From NCBI GenBank assembly GCA_024998625.1, contig JACOEL010000009.1, positions 62,001 through 126,000 on the forward strand: a stretch of 64,000 bases of DNA, written 5' to 3'. This document shows, in pieces, positions 8,872 through 17,368 of this stretch. How positions within the stretch are numbered: position 1 is the stretch's first letter; each line of letters starts with the position of its first letter. A program made the position numbers and the translations under genes. The notes under the pieces are model-generated. The model saw only the letters and a program-made list of their open reading frames with translations, had not been told where the DNA came from and did not search any database. This DNA comes from Nitrospira sp. Lineage in GTDB: Bacteria > Nitrospirota > Nitrospiria > Nitrospirales > Nitrospiraceae.

Positions 8872-9542
8872 GCATCACTCCGTCCCAGACGACGGATCTC
8901 CGGCACCTCCATCACCCGCCTCTCGCGCGGTGGCTGTTCAATCACCCACAGCATCGTCATGAGCATCTCCTGAATGGTGACCAAACCAAGTCTCAGAGCG
9001 GCGGCTCTCGTTCCCGGAAACTGCTCCATCAGCCGATAGACCGGTTGCAGCGCCAATGGCCACCAATGACCGGGGCCGAGAATATACCAGGGCCTGAGGA
9101 TCGTCGCGACCAACCCCGCGGCCGCAATCGCCGCTTCGCATTCGTTGCGCACGGCGATGTAGTCCCGCATGATGGGAGCCGGATGCGCCACACCGACATA
9201 GACCATATGTCGCACGCCCGCTTCGCGGGCTGCACGGATCGCCGCCATGGCCGAAGGCCCGTCGATGGCGCGGAACTGCGGGCCTTTCCAGGGCGCAGGT
9301 TTCGGCACACCCACCAATTGCACGAGGGTATCGGCGCCTCGCACCTGCTCGACGAACGTGCCGCTCTCCAGTGGATTGCCGACGGCGATCTGGCATCCGG
9401 TCGGAACCTTGCGGACTGATTCCGGCCGAGCCAGGGCAGTGACTTGATGGCCCCGTTCAAGCAACAACGGAATGAGCCGCGCGCCGAGATAGCCGGTCGC
9501 ACCGGTCACAAACACGCGCCGGGTTTTGAGGGGCGTCGTCAT
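8868..9542 (-). CDS. NAD(P)-binding protein of the NmrA/NDUFA9-like atypical SDR group
   Basis: A 224-residue Rossmann-fold protein. Residues 9-20 (FVTGATGYLGAR) form the dinucleotide-binding loop, and the segment RHMVYVGVAHPAPIMRDYIAV replaces the canonical YxxxK, as in atypical SDRs. The DUF-like C-terminus contains RPWYILGPGHWWP. The start MTTPLKTRRVF at 9542 overlaps the patatin stop by four bases; an in-frame upstream ATG at 9587 would lie far inside the patatin gene. A role in lipid or quinone metabolism is possible given the neighbours, but unproved. Confidence 0.75.
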   Translation of the reverse strand: MTTPLKTRRVFVTGATGYLGARLIPLLLERGHQVTALARPESVRKVPTGCQIAVGNPLESGTFVEQVRGADTLVQLVGVPKPAPWKGPQFRAIDGPSAMAAIRAAREAGVRHMVYVGVAHPAPIMRDYIAVRNECEAAIAAAGLVATILRPWYILGPGHWWPLALQPVYRLMEQFPGTRAAALRLGLVTIQEMLMTMLWVIEQPPRERRVMEVPEIRRLGRSDA

Positions 9543-10795
9543 GGATGCGTGAGAAATGCGGGCCGGGCGCTCATCAACTCGGCCCACCCGTCCGCTTGAT
9601 GCATCTCCTCGCGGCCCTTCGCCACGAGCCGGGCCGCTGCGGTCACGAGTGCCGCCTGATCTTCTGCCGACAACCCGAGATTCGTCTTGATGTGGGTCAC
9701 GCGATCGCCCAATGGATCGCCGTCCGGCAGCTGGCGTAACGCAATGTGCCAGAAGCGGCAGGTCCCGCCGTTTCCGTTCATGCCCACCTGAAACGTGCCG
9801 AACATTGTCGCATCCTGCTCCGAGGCAGGGATCCCGGCCAGCTCCAGCACGTTGCGCCGATGGCCTCTGAGCAGAGCCGCAGCTGCGGACAGCGGTTTGC
9901 GCTCCTCATTGAGCTGACGACCTGTGGCATCGATAGAAACGACCAGACACCCGCGGGGAAACCTGTCCGCCATCGATTGCTCCGACAGCGCGTCGTTCAC
10001 CACCTGCATCACCGTCCGGATACCGAGATTGTCTGCAGCCCCGCCGTCGTATGCCAGCAGCGGAGGCTCCCCGGATGGCCTGCCCTCTGCCTGCCCGTAG
10101 GGAATCGCCAGCGGCTCCAGCACGCCGGGATACGCAGCGGACATATACACCGCTCGCGCGATGCTGAAGGGAGCGAGGGGCTGGCCCAGCGCAGTAAACC
10201 GTTCATTGGAAATGATCAGCGGATCACCGGTGAGGGCATCGGTGGCATTCAGCAGGAGAATCGGTTGCGACGGATTGAGATCGGCAAAGGTCGCGCCGCG
10301 AAAGAGCCGGTCGTCCAGGACTCGAATGACCTGTTCGGCAGGAATCCGATCGGTCAACGCATACCGGAGCGCATTCTGAGGCAGGGTATACCAGGGGCCC
10401 ATGATGGCCCCCTGAAAATCGCGGCCCACCAGCTCCACGAAGCCGTTTTGAAAACTGAAATCGCGATACCCCTCCAGCGCATAGGCCGTAGCAGGCAAGG
10501 CACCCCCCGACACCGCCGAGAGCACATCGACCTGCTGCAGCAGACCCAGGCGGTCCAGTTCTTTCATCACCGCAGCGCCGAACACCGCTGCTCGGCTCCC
10601 TCCCCCGGAGAACGCCAGCCCGACGAAGCGCCCATCCGCCAGTTCTTTTTCTCCCAGGTGCAGCGTGGCTCTGGTGCGGGAGGCGCGAGGCTCAGGGGGT
10701 TGAGACGAGGGTGGAGCGAGCGATGTGCAAGAGACAGCGATCAGAGTAAGCGGAAATAACCAACAGCGTAGGAACCAGCTTCCGAACATGTTCAT
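9539..10795 (-). CDS. patatin-like phospholipase lipoprotein
   Basis: A 418-residue patatin-family lipid acyl hydrolase. It starts with a lipoprotein signal ending in LIAVSC (lipid-anchored Cys near residue 23). The oxyanion hole is AFSGGGSRA, the nucleophile elbow is AVSGGA (Ser within a GxSxG variant in which the first Gly is Ala) and the catalytic Asp is in AYDGGAADN. It is probably attached to an envelope membrane and cleaves phospholipid or another acyl ester. It is the first gene of an operon in which the three genes overlap by ATGA junctions, so its product and the two NAD-binding proteins are likely made together. Confidence 0.88.
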   Translation of the reverse strand: MNMFGSWFLRCWLFPLTLIAVSCTSLAPPSSQPPEPRASRTRATLHLGEKELADGRFVGLAFSGGGSRAAVFGAAVMKELDRLGLLQQVDVLSAVSGGALPATAYALEGYRDFSFQNGFVELVGRDFQGAIMGPWYTLPQNALRYALTDRIPAEQVIRVLDDRLFRGATFADLNPSQPILLLNATDALTGDPLIISNERFTALGQPLAPFSIARAVYMSAAYPGVLEPLAIPYGQAEGRPSGEPPLLAYDGGAADNLGIRTVMQVVNDALSEQSMADRFPRGCLVVSIDATGRQLNEERKPLSAAAALLRGHRRNVLELAGIPASEQDATMFGTFQVGMNGNGGTCRFWHIALRQLPDGDPLGDRVTHIKTNLGLSAEDQAALVTAAARLVAKGREEMHQADGWAELMSARPAFLTHP

Positions 10796-10884
10796 GTGTG
10801 AATCTACGGCCGAATCGGGAAAACGGATGTGTCTTGTAGGGAGGCGAGGACCGAGAGCCCCGCCCGCCCCCCTTCAACAGCCTG

Positions 10885-12567
10885 CTAATTCCTGGTCAGT
10901 TTTCGATAGCGTATGCGATGCGGCTGGTCGGCTTCTTTGCCGAGCCGTTTCTTGCGATCGGCTTCGTATTCGCTGTAGTTGCCCTCGTACCAGACCACTT
11001 TGCTGTCGCCTTCGAAGGCCATGATATGCGTGGCGACGCGGTCCAAGAACCAGCGATCGTGACTGCTGATGACCGCGCAGCCGGCGAATCCTTCCAGTCC
11101 TTCTTCCAATGCGCGCAACGTATTCACATCCAGATCGTTCGTCGGCTCGTCGAGGATGATCAGGTTGGCCCCTTCCTTCAACATGCGCGCGAGATGCACG
11201 CGGTTCCGCTCGCCGCCTGACAGATCCTTGACCTTCTTCTGCTGATCGGTGCCGGCGAAATTGAAGCGCGCGCAATAGCCGCGGGCATTCACTTCGGCCT
11301 TACCCAGCATGATCGTGTCTTGTCCCTCGGAAATGACTTCGTACACCGTCTTGTTGGGATCGAGCGTACGATCCTGATCGACATAGCCGAGCTTGACCGT
11401 CTCGCCGATGCGGATGGTGCCCGTATCCGGCTTCTCCTTGCCGATGATCATGCGGAACATGGTCGTCTTGCCTGCGCCGTTGGGACCGACGACGCCGACA
11501 ATGCCACCCTTCGGCAGGCTGAATTCGACATTTTCATAGAGCACGTTGTCGCCGAATGCCTTGCTGATACCCTTAGCCTCGACCACCAGGTCCCCGAGCC
11601 GCGGTCCCGGCGGAATATAGATTTCCAGATCAGCGGCCAGCTGGTCCTGCTTTTGATTGACCAATTCCTCATACCGGTTGAGACGCGCCTTGCCCTTCGA
11701 TTGCCGGGCCTTCGGCGACATGCGAATCCATTCCAACTCGTGCTCGAGTGTTTTCTTGCGCTTGGATTCGGCCTTCTCTTCCTTCTCCAACCGATCCTGC
11801 TTCTGTTCGAGCCACGCCGTGTAGTTGCCTTGGAAGGGAATGCCGGAGCCACGATCGAGTTCCAGAATCCAGCCCGCCACGTTGTCGAGGAAATACCGGT
11901 CGTGGGTGACGGCGATGACCGTGCCCTTGTACTGTTGCAGGTGCTGCTCCAGCCATTGGACGGATTCCGCATCGAGGTGATTGGTCGGCTCGTCGAGCAG
12001 CAAAATGTCGGGCTCCTGAATCATCAGTCGGCACAGCGCCACGCGGCGTTTCTCACCGCCTGATAGCACGTTCACTTTCTGATCGGCGGGGGGGCAGCGC
12101 AGCGCATCCATGGCGATTTCAAGTTCGCTTTCCAGCTCCCAGCCGTTCGCGGCCTCGATTTTTTCCTGTAACTGGGCCTGTTTGTCGATGAGCTTTTCCA
12201 TCTCATCGGGGCCGGCCTCGCCCATGCTGTTGCTGACCGCTTCGTATTCGTGCAGCAAGGCGACCAGTTCCTTCTTGCCTTCCTCCACGACTTCCTTGAC
12301 GGTCTTGTTGGGGTCGAGCTGCGGTTCTTGTTCGAGCAAGCCCACGCTATAGCCCTTGGACCGTGTGATCTCCCCCACATAGTTCGGATCCACACCGGCG
12401 ATGATTTTCAACAGCGAGCTTTTTCCCGACCCGTTCAACCCCAACACGCCGATCTTGGCGCCGTAATAAAAACCCAGGTAGATATCGCGCAGCACCTGCT
12501 TCTTCGGCGGATAGACCTTGCCGACACCGACCAGTGAAAATATGACTTGCTTATCGTTCGTCGCCAT
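10885..12567 (-). CDS. ettA: EttA-type ABC-F translation factor
   Basis: A 560-residue ABC-F ATPase without membrane segments. Two ABC domains are present: Walker [10 protein letters not shown] and signature LSGGEKRR with Walker [14 protein letters not shown] in the first; [17 protein letters not shown] and [12 protein letters not shown] in the second. The linker between them is the charged P-site tRNA-interacting region, and the arm region contains the typical acidic helices. EttA binds the ribosomal E site and gates entry into elongation according to the ATP/ADP ratio. The start [12 protein letters not shown] at 12567 has a GAGG site six bases upstream; longer starts lack one. Immediately after the TAG stop is a short sequence resembling the edge of the palindromic repeat family. 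Confidence 0.93.
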   Translation of the reverse strand: MATNDKQVIFSLVGVGKVYPPKKQVLRDIYLGFYYGAKIGVLGLNGSGKSSLLKIIAGVDPNYVGEITRSKGYSVGLLEQEPQLDPNKTVKEVVEEGKKELVALLHEYEAVSNSMGEAGPDEMEKLIDKQAQLQEKIEAANGWELESELEIAMDALRCPPADQKVNVLSGGEKRRVALCRLMIQEPDILLLDEPTNHLDAESVQWLEQHLQQYKGTVIAVTHDRYFLDNVAGWILELDRGSGIPFQGNYTAWLEQKQDRLEKEEKAESKRKKTLEHELEWIRMSPKARQSKGKARLNRYEELVNQKQDQLAADLEIYIPPGPRLGDLVVEAKGISKAFGDNVLYENVEFSLPKGGIVGVVGPNGAGKTTMFRMIIGKEKPDTGTIRIGETVKLGYVDQDRTLDPNKTVYEVISEGQDTIMLGKAEVNARGYCARFNFAGTDQQKKVKDLSGGERNRVHLARMLKEGANLIILDEPTNDLDVNTLRALEEGLEGFAGCAVISSHDRWFLDRVATHIMAFEGDSKVVWYEGNYSEYEADRKKRLGKEADQPHRIRYRKLTRN

Positions 12568-12665
12568 AGCCATCCTCGGTAGAGTGTGATCCGTTTGTTC
12601 GATCGTGCAATCGATGACCATAACAAAGCGCGGGATTATTCACAACCGCGCAAGGGAGTGCGCTC

Positions 12666-13382
12666 ATGCTTCGCGACACCCAGACTCAGAGACGATCCAG
12701 CCATTTCATCCTGGCACTGCTCCTTTTCTTCGCTTGGATCAACTCCGGCCCCGCCCTCGCGGACGACCGCGAACAGCGGGATCTGGTGGATCAGTCCCGC
12801 ATGACCCTTGCCAACTTTCTCGCCGATTCCAATATGTCCTGGTTTCGCGACCACATCCAAGAGGCCAGGGGTCTCTTCATTGTCCCGCAATACATGAAAG
12901 GCGCACTAATCTATGGCGCAGCCGGCGGCAGCGGCGTGTTCGTCGCCAAGGACGAGAAGACCGGCGAATGGAGCGAGCCGGCGTTCTTTACGATGGGAGC
13001 CGCGAGTTTCGGATTTCAGTTCGGCGCGCAGATGTCGGAAGTGGTCTTGCTCGTGCTGACGCAACGCGGGGTCGATTCGCTGCTGCTGGGCAATTTCAAA
13101 CTGGGCGCGGATGGATCAGTCGCGGTCGGACCGGTGGGCGCCGGTGTGTCAGGTGCGACGACGCCCAACCTCAGTGCGGACCTGTTGTCATTCATCCGGG
13201 CCAAGGGCCTCTTCGCGGGGGTGTCGCTGGAAGGCGCGGCGCTGATTTCACGCGATGAATGGAGCCGCGCGTACTACGGCAAGCCGGTCACCCCGACCGA
13301 CATCATCACCGGCCATACCGTGAAGAACCCTCACTCCGAGGTGCTGCGCGCGGAGATTAAGAAGGCAATCGACGGGAAGTAA
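12666..13382 (+). CDS. exported SYLF-domain (Ysc84-like) protein
   Basis: A 238-residue protein with a signal peptide (hydrophobic FILALLLFFAWINSGPALA) and a SYLF/Ysc84 domain over most of the mature chain: the segments RGLFIVPQYMKGALIYGAAG, SGVFVAKDEKTGEW and LLSFIRAKGLFAGVSLEGAA are characteristic. SYLF domains bind phosphoinositides and actin in eukaryotes; bacterial members are exported proteins of unclear function. The ATG has AGGGAG nine bases upstream. It is divergent from ettA with 98 bp between. Confidence 0.85.
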   Translation: MLRDTQTQRRSSHFILALLLFFAWINSGPALADDREQRDLVDQSRMTLANFLADSNMSWFRDHIQEARGLFIVPQYMKGALIYGAAGGSGVFVAKDEKTGEWSEPAFFTMGAASFGFQFGAQMSEVVLLVLTQRGVDSLLLGNFKLGADGSVAVGPVGAGVSGATTPNLSADLLSFIRAKGLFAGVSLEGAALISRDEWSRAYYGKPVTPTDIITGHTVKNPHSEVLRAEIKKAIDGK

Positions 13383-13431
13383 CAATTGGCTCGGCCCACG
13401 AAAGTTGAAGAATGGGTCCGCCGCGCGCGCC

Positions 13432-14076
13432 CTAAGCAACTATGAAGATCTTCCATCGAATTTTCGAGAAGGCGACACCACAGATGTTCGAAACATTGAC
13501 CTCATTAGCATCGCGGACAGAAGCAGTGAAGGCGAATCGCCCACCCTGCATCCGGTCTGGTGTTTTCACCCGCAGGTGAAATCCCAATCGGTCCATGGTC
13601 GTGAGGCTGGCCTGCTGCGCGTCCAGATCGCCGCATTCACGGGAGAGCAACAGAAGCGTCTCCTGTTGCTGTGTGTTGATCTCGCGGATCAGGTCCGCCG
13701 CCGTTTCTGCGAGCGGGTCAACCGCCGCCGCCGTGTAGTCGGCCGGGGCCACCCATCCCATCGACCCAAATCCGCCGACAAAATAAATGTCCGCCAAGGC
13801 CACATGGAAAAAGTGAAAGTCGTCGAAGTCGACCCAATAGGCGACGTTGGCATGACGCGCCAGATACCGTTCGCGAACCGGAACGCTGTCTTCCTTCGAG
13901 ACGCGCGTCACCGATCCCATCAACGTCACCCGGGCGGCACCCAGAGGATCAGTTCTGCTTTCCGGCGGCGTAACCAGCAGGCTCGCGCGGGGATCGCCCA
14001 GCAGGTTGTGCGTGTGCATCGCCATGGTGCCGATCAGAAAACTCGGCTGCCCCTGCTCATCCAATCCGTAGGGCAT
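13432..14076 (-). pseudogene. truncated second copy of the HugZ-like flavoprotein gene
   Basis: An open frame of 214 codons whose middle part (from MPYGLDEQGQPSFLI to RFAFTASVRDA) is almost identical to the intact gene at 14807-15616. Homology at DNA level runs from about 13508 to 14076 with a constant offset of 1375 bp. Upstream of the ATG the sequence departs from the intact copy and no in-frame start with the missing N-terminus exists. Downstream of RDA the last 24 residues are unrelated to the intact C-terminus. It therefore lacks the N-terminal strand region and the conserved C-terminal end and is probably a decaying duplicate, although a shortened product cannot be excluded. Confidence 0.75.
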
Positions 14077-14142
14077 CGCCGACGCGGCTTGGCGATTTCG
14101 CGACGAACCGTCATGAAAAATGCGGGTTAGAGGGAGCCTCGC

Positions 14143-14171
14143 TTGACGTAGTTGAGAAGTTAGTCTACTGT
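14143..14171 (+). promoter_or_regulatory. sigma70-type promoter of the toxin-antitoxin pair
   Basis: TTGACG (14143-14148) and TACTGT (14166-14171) are separated by 17 bp. Transcription should start about seven bases after the -10 box, which is at or next to the ATG at 14178, so the antitoxin mRNA may be leaderless. No Shine-Dalgarno sequence is visible before that ATG. Confidence 0.6.
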
Positions 14172-14177
14172 GTGGTC

Positions 14178-14423
14178 ATGATTAAGCTCAATGTTCATGA
14201 AGCCAAGACACACCTCTCCAAATACTTGGCCAAGCTCAAGGCCGGCGAGCGAATTCTGCTGTGCAAACGCAATCATCCGATTGCCGAGATCACGGCGTTG
14301 CCGGAACCACCCACCCACCCTCGCCCCATTGGGCTGGCGAAAGGCCGCTTTACCGTCCCAGGTAGTTTCTTCGCACCACTCCCGGATGTCCTCCTCGAGG
14401 CGTTCGAGGGAACGCACGAGTGA
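14178..14423 (+). CDS. Phd/YefM-family antitoxin
   Basis: An 81-residue antitoxin of the Phd/YefM type. The N-terminal half (MIKLNVHEAKTHLSKYLAKL followed by KAGERILLCKRNHPIAEI) is the canonical DNA-binding domain; the C-terminal half is proline-rich and ends in the short toxin-binding segment VLLEAFEGTHE. An in-frame GTG at 14172 would add two residues but lies against the predicted -10 box, so ATG 14178 is preferred. The stop overlaps the toxin start (GTGA). Antitoxins of this kind usually repress their own promoter. Confidence 0.88.
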   Translation: MIKLNVHEAKTHLSKYLAKLKAGERILLCKRNHPIAEITALPEPPTHPRPIGLAKGRFTVPGSFFAPLPDVLLEAFEGTHE

Positions 14424-14806
14424 AGTGCCTCCTCGATAGCTGTACCTTTCTGTGGATTATCTCGGGGGCTAAGGAGCTGTCAGGAACCGCGCGAGAGCTC
14501 TTCACCGACCCAGCCAACGAGATGTGGCTGAGCGTCGTGTCGGTCTGGGAAATTTCTGTGAAGCATGGGCTTGGACGGTTGTCGCTGCCGAGTCCGCTCG
14601 ATCAGTTTCTTGTCGAGCAACGGGAGCAACATGGAATCGCGATGCTGCCGCTTCATGAGGGCGCGGTCTTGCATCTGCATAAGCTTCCCCAATTACATCG
14701 AGACCCCTTTGACCGCATGTTGATCTGCCAAGCGATTGAACATGATTGCCTGTTGCTCACGCCTGACCCATTGATAAGCCAATATCCAGTTCGCACTCGC
14801 TGGTAG
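14420..14806 (+). CDS. PIN-domain toxin (VapC-like ribonuclease)
   Basis: A 128-residue PIN-domain protein. Acidic residues of the metal site are visible: D6 in LLDSCTFLW, E45 in SVWEISVKHGLG, and D95 in HRDPFDRMLICQA, with a further aspartate in LLTPDP. This variant (PIN domain paired with Phd-type antitoxin, COG3744-like) is a VapC-type RNase. Translation begins at a GTG overlapping the antitoxin stop. Its TAG stop is immediately followed by the stop of the convergent HugZ-like gene, with no base between. The pair lies exactly between the two copies of the duplicated flavoprotein gene. Confidence 0.88.
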   Translation: MKCLLDSCTFLWIISGAKELSGTARELFTDPANEMWLSVVSVWEISVKHGLGRLSLPSPLDQFLVEQREQHGIAMLPLHEGAVLHLHKLPQLHRDPFDRMLICQAIEHDCLLLTPDPLISQYPVRTRW

Positions 14807-15616
14807 CTACAACGAGTGCAGCACCTGGCCGCCTGCCTTTGCCTTCGCGGCCAATTCGGCGAGACCGGCGCGGGCCTCTTCCGCATTGCGGACCGAAGCA
14901 GTGAAGGCGAATCGCCCACCCTGCATCCGGTCTGGCGTTTTCACCCGCAGGTGAAATCCCAGTCGGTCCATGGTCGTGAGGCTGGCCTGCTGCGCGTCCA
15001 GATTGCCACACAAGCGGGCAAGCTGGAGCAGCGTCTCCTGCTGCTGCGTATTGATCTCACGAATAAGGTCCGCAGCGGTCTCTGCGAGCGGATCCACTGC
15101 CGCTGCCAGGTAGTCGGCCGGGGCCACCCAGCCCATCGACCCGAACCCGCCGACAAAATAGATATCCGCCAAGGCCATATGGAAAAAGTGAAAGTCGTCG
15201 AAGTCGACCCAATAGGCCGCGTTGGGATGACGCGCCAGATACCGTTCGCGAACCGGTGCGGCTTCGTCCCTCGGCACCTTCGTCACCGACCCCATCAAGG
15301 TCACTCTGGCTGCGCCCAGCGGATCGCGCTGACTCTCCGGTGGAGTAATCAGCAGGCTCGCACGCGGATCGCCGAGGAGGTTTTGCGTGTGCATCGCCAT
15401 GGAACTGATCAGAAAACTCGGCTGCCCCTGCTCGTCCAACCCGTACGGCATCACCGACCCGAAGGGCCAGCCCGGTTGCTTCCGCGACAGGGTCGAGAGA
15501 CCGCCCGTCTGCTGCAGATAGACCAACGTTCTGGCCTTTTCGGCATGGGACGGTTCGGGAACGTCAGGACCTTCCGAGTCCGGTCCGCTGTTGTGTGCTC
15601 CTAACGATGACGACAC
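14807..15616 (-). CDS. HugZ-like FMN-binding protein (pyridoxamine 5'-phosphate oxidase fold)
   Basis: A 269-residue protein of the HugZ / PNPOx-like split-barrel family. The barrel spans residues about 25-180 (TLSRKQPGWPFGSVMPYGLD, ASLLITPPESQRDPLGAARV, VDFDDFHFFHMALADIYFV) and a small C-terminal domain (DRLGFHLRVKTPDRMQGGRF) resembles the DUF2470 module found in haem-utilisation proteins. Members bind FMN or haem; some are haem oxygenases. The start is GTG at 15616 with AGAGG a few bases upstream. It follows the 55-codon gene by 24 bp on the same strand. A truncated duplicate lies at 13432-14076. Confidence 0.82.
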   Translation of the reverse strand: MSSSLGAHNSGPDSEGPDVPEPSHAEKARTLVYLQQTGGLSTLSRKQPGWPFGSVMPYGLDEQGQPSFLISSMAMHTQNLLGDPRASLLITPPESQRDPLGAARVTLMGSVTKVPRDEAAPVRERYLARHPNAAYWVDFDDFHFFHMALADIYFVGGFGSMGWVAPADYLAAAVDPLAETAADLIREINTQQQETLLQLARLCGNLDAQQASLTTMDRLGFHLRVKTPDRMQGGRFAFTASVRNAEEARAGLAELAAKAKAGGQVLHSL

Positions 15617-15640
15617 GAAACCTCTGCTTTCTCGGCCCGA

Positions 15641-15808
15641 TCAAATCCCCAGATCCTGGGTGAGCCGTAATTCTGATTCGTCCACAATTTCTTCCAGACA
15701 GGTGAAGCAGGGAAACGGAAACCGATCGACCGGAATCGCGCACACTTCCCCGACAGGAGATTCCTCCAGCGCCGGACCACCGCATTCTTTATGGATCAGG
15801 ACCAGCAT
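15641..15808 (-). CDS. small cysteine-rich protein
   Basis: A 55-codon gene, ATG at 15808 to TGA at 15641. The product has four cysteines (C9, C23, and a CFTC pair at 34-37) and reads as a compact acidic protein ending in LRLTQDLGI; the pattern suggests a zinc- or iron-binding knuckle. It lies ten bases after the stop of the upstream alpha/beta hydrolase and 24 bases before the HugZ-like start, all on the minus strand, so it is likely part of that operon. A weak G-rich ribosome site precedes it. I do not recognise a family. Confidence 0.6.
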   Translation of the reverse strand: MLVLIHKECGGPALEESPVGEVCAIPVDRFPFPCFTCLEEIVDESELRLTQDLGI

Positions 15809-15818
15809 GGGCGCCCCA

Positions 15819-16565
15819 CTATCGTGATCGGGTCACCAGCTGCCTGAACGTCTCCAAATGGTCGGGACTGCTCAGGCGGTGATCGCCGGTTTTGAATAGG
15901 ACTTCAATGGGAAATTCAGGATCCTGTGACAGCACCTGCTGCACGAAGGCCCAGCTGCCGTCGGGCTTGATCACCGCATCCTGTAGTCCATGCAGGATGG
16001 TCGTCTTGACGCGACGCGGCATGGTGAAACGACGGCTCCAGAGTGCCTGGCTGTCTTCAACCCAATGCCAGGGAATCGGCGCCTCTCGATGCATGGGCTC
16101 GTCGTCCCATGGCATGGAGCCGGTCGCCTGCCACTGTTCACGCCGCTCGTCGGAAATCTGAGCCGCGCGCAGATCCATCATATTGAACGCCGGGGCGATG
16201 AGAATCAATTCTTCCACCGCCGGTTGCTCCTGCGCGACCAGCCAGGCCAGCCATCCGCCGAGAGAGTTGCCGACGATCGTCACCGGCGGCCCATCCGCCA
16301 ACAGATTCGTAACGGATTCGGCATCTTCCAGCCATTGCAGCAGACGATACTCGCCCCACGTACCGTCCGAATCTCCCCAGCCACGAAAGTCGAAGCAGCA
16401 GAATCCCCAGCCCCGCTCCTGACACCATTGCGCCAACGCCTTGCTCTTGTTGCCCCACCGCTTGGACAAAAATCCAGTGATGAACAGAATCTGGCGATCC
16501 TTGCCTTCGAGGCGATCGCCGCGGAGAAGGGCGCCGTCGGCACCGGTGAGTGTGAACGGATCCAT
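15819..16565 (-). CDS. alpha/beta-hydrolase
   Basis: A 248-residue serine hydrolase. The nucleophile elbow is GNSLGG (Ser about residue 100), the acid is probably the Asp in HGLQDAVI and the base the His in KTGDHRLS. The N-terminal part contains FITGFLSKRWGNKSKAL and FCCFDFRGWGDSDG, resembling ABHD10-type thioesterases or depalmitoylases. No signal peptide is present, so it is cytoplasmic. It follows the carboxylesterase gene by seven bases and is followed by the small cysteine-rich gene, forming an operon of four genes with HugZ-like as the last. Confidence 0.82.
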   Translation of the reverse strand: MDPFTLTGADGALLRGDRLEGKDRQILFITGFLSKRWGNKSKALAQWCQERGWGFCCFDFRGWGDSDGTWGEYRLLQWLEDAESVTNLLADGPPVTIVGNSLGGWLAWLVAQEQPAVEELILIAPAFNMMDLRAAQISDERREQWQATGSMPWDDEPMHREAPIPWHWVEDSQALWSRRFTMPRRVKTTILHGLQDAVIKPDGSWAFVQQVLSQDPEFPIEVLFKTGDHRLSSPDHLETFRQLVTRSR

Positions 16566-16572
16566 CCCAGGC

Positions 16573-17286
16573 CTATCTCACGGCCTTCAAGAGAAAGCTG
16601 CCCAGCTTGCGCAACACCGGCTCCGGAATTTCATGGCCGCCCCGAAACGGCTGCCAATCGACCGACACACCGGCCTGCAGAAATTCATCCCGCAACCGTT
16701 CTGCCATCGCATAGGGCAGGATCGGATCCTGAGTGCCGTGGCTCTGAAACAGCGGGAGACCTTTGCGTTTCGTCAGCAACGGCGCCCACTCCTGTTTCGC
16801 CACCAGGGTCCCGGAGAGCTGGATGAGTCCGGCATAGGGCTGGTTGCTGTGGAGCAATGCATCACAGGACAGCATCGCCCCCTGTGAAAAGCCGCCTAAC
16901 ACCGTGCGCTTGGGATCGGCGCCGAGTTTTGTGCGTATCTCCTCCAGCAGCACTGTGATGCGCTCCCGCGCTTCAAGAAGCCCACGCGGGATCTCACCGG
17001 ACATGTCCCGGATTTTCCCCGCCGCCCGGTCCGCCTGGATGCGAGCCATGTCGATCATCCACCAGGCTCGCGAATCGCCGAACCCCATTGGAATTGAAAT
17101 CGACGCTTCAGGAAAGAGAAAACGTGTCCCGGTGGGCGCATCGAGATATTCACTGAGGGGCACGAGATCGTCGCCCGGCGCACCGAAACCATGGAACAGC
17201 ACCACCAATGGACCGTCGCCGTTGCCCTTGCCGTCGGTACCACCGGTCAGGCGAACCGTGAGGCCGCCGAGTTTTTCGAGACGCAT
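16573..17286 (-). CDS. phospholipase/carboxylesterase family hydrolase
   Basis: A 237-residue alpha/beta-hydrolase of the phospholipase/carboxylesterase (YpfH/LPL-like) family. It shows the oxyanion region LFHGFGAPGDDL, the nucleophile GGFSQGAM (Ser near residue 137), an Asp in SHGTQDPILPY and the His in FRGGHEIP, i.e. a complete catalytic triad. It is cytoplasmic, without signal peptide. AAGGGAG lies eleven bases before the ATG. It heads the operon of two hydrolases, the small cysteine-rich protein and the HugZ-like protein; the substrate is unknown. Confidence 0.85.
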   Translation of the reverse strand: MRLEKLGGLTVRLTGGTDGKGNGDGPLVVLFHGFGAPGDDLVPLSEYLDAPTGTRFLFPEASISIPMGFGDSRAWWMIDMARIQADRAAGKIRDMSGEIPRGLLEARERITVLLEEIRTKLGADPKRTVLGGFSQGAMLSCDALLHSNQPYAGLIQLSGTLVAKQEWAPLLTKRKGLPLFQSHGTQDPILPYAMAERLRDEFLQAGVSVDWQPFRGGHEIPEPVLRKLGSFLLKAVR

Positions 17287-17368
17287 GTGGCTAGAACTCC
17301 CTTGTCAGACCGGTGTCGGGGTCAATGTCCTGGAACGATCGTAGGGCATGGCATTCAGTCTAATGGGA

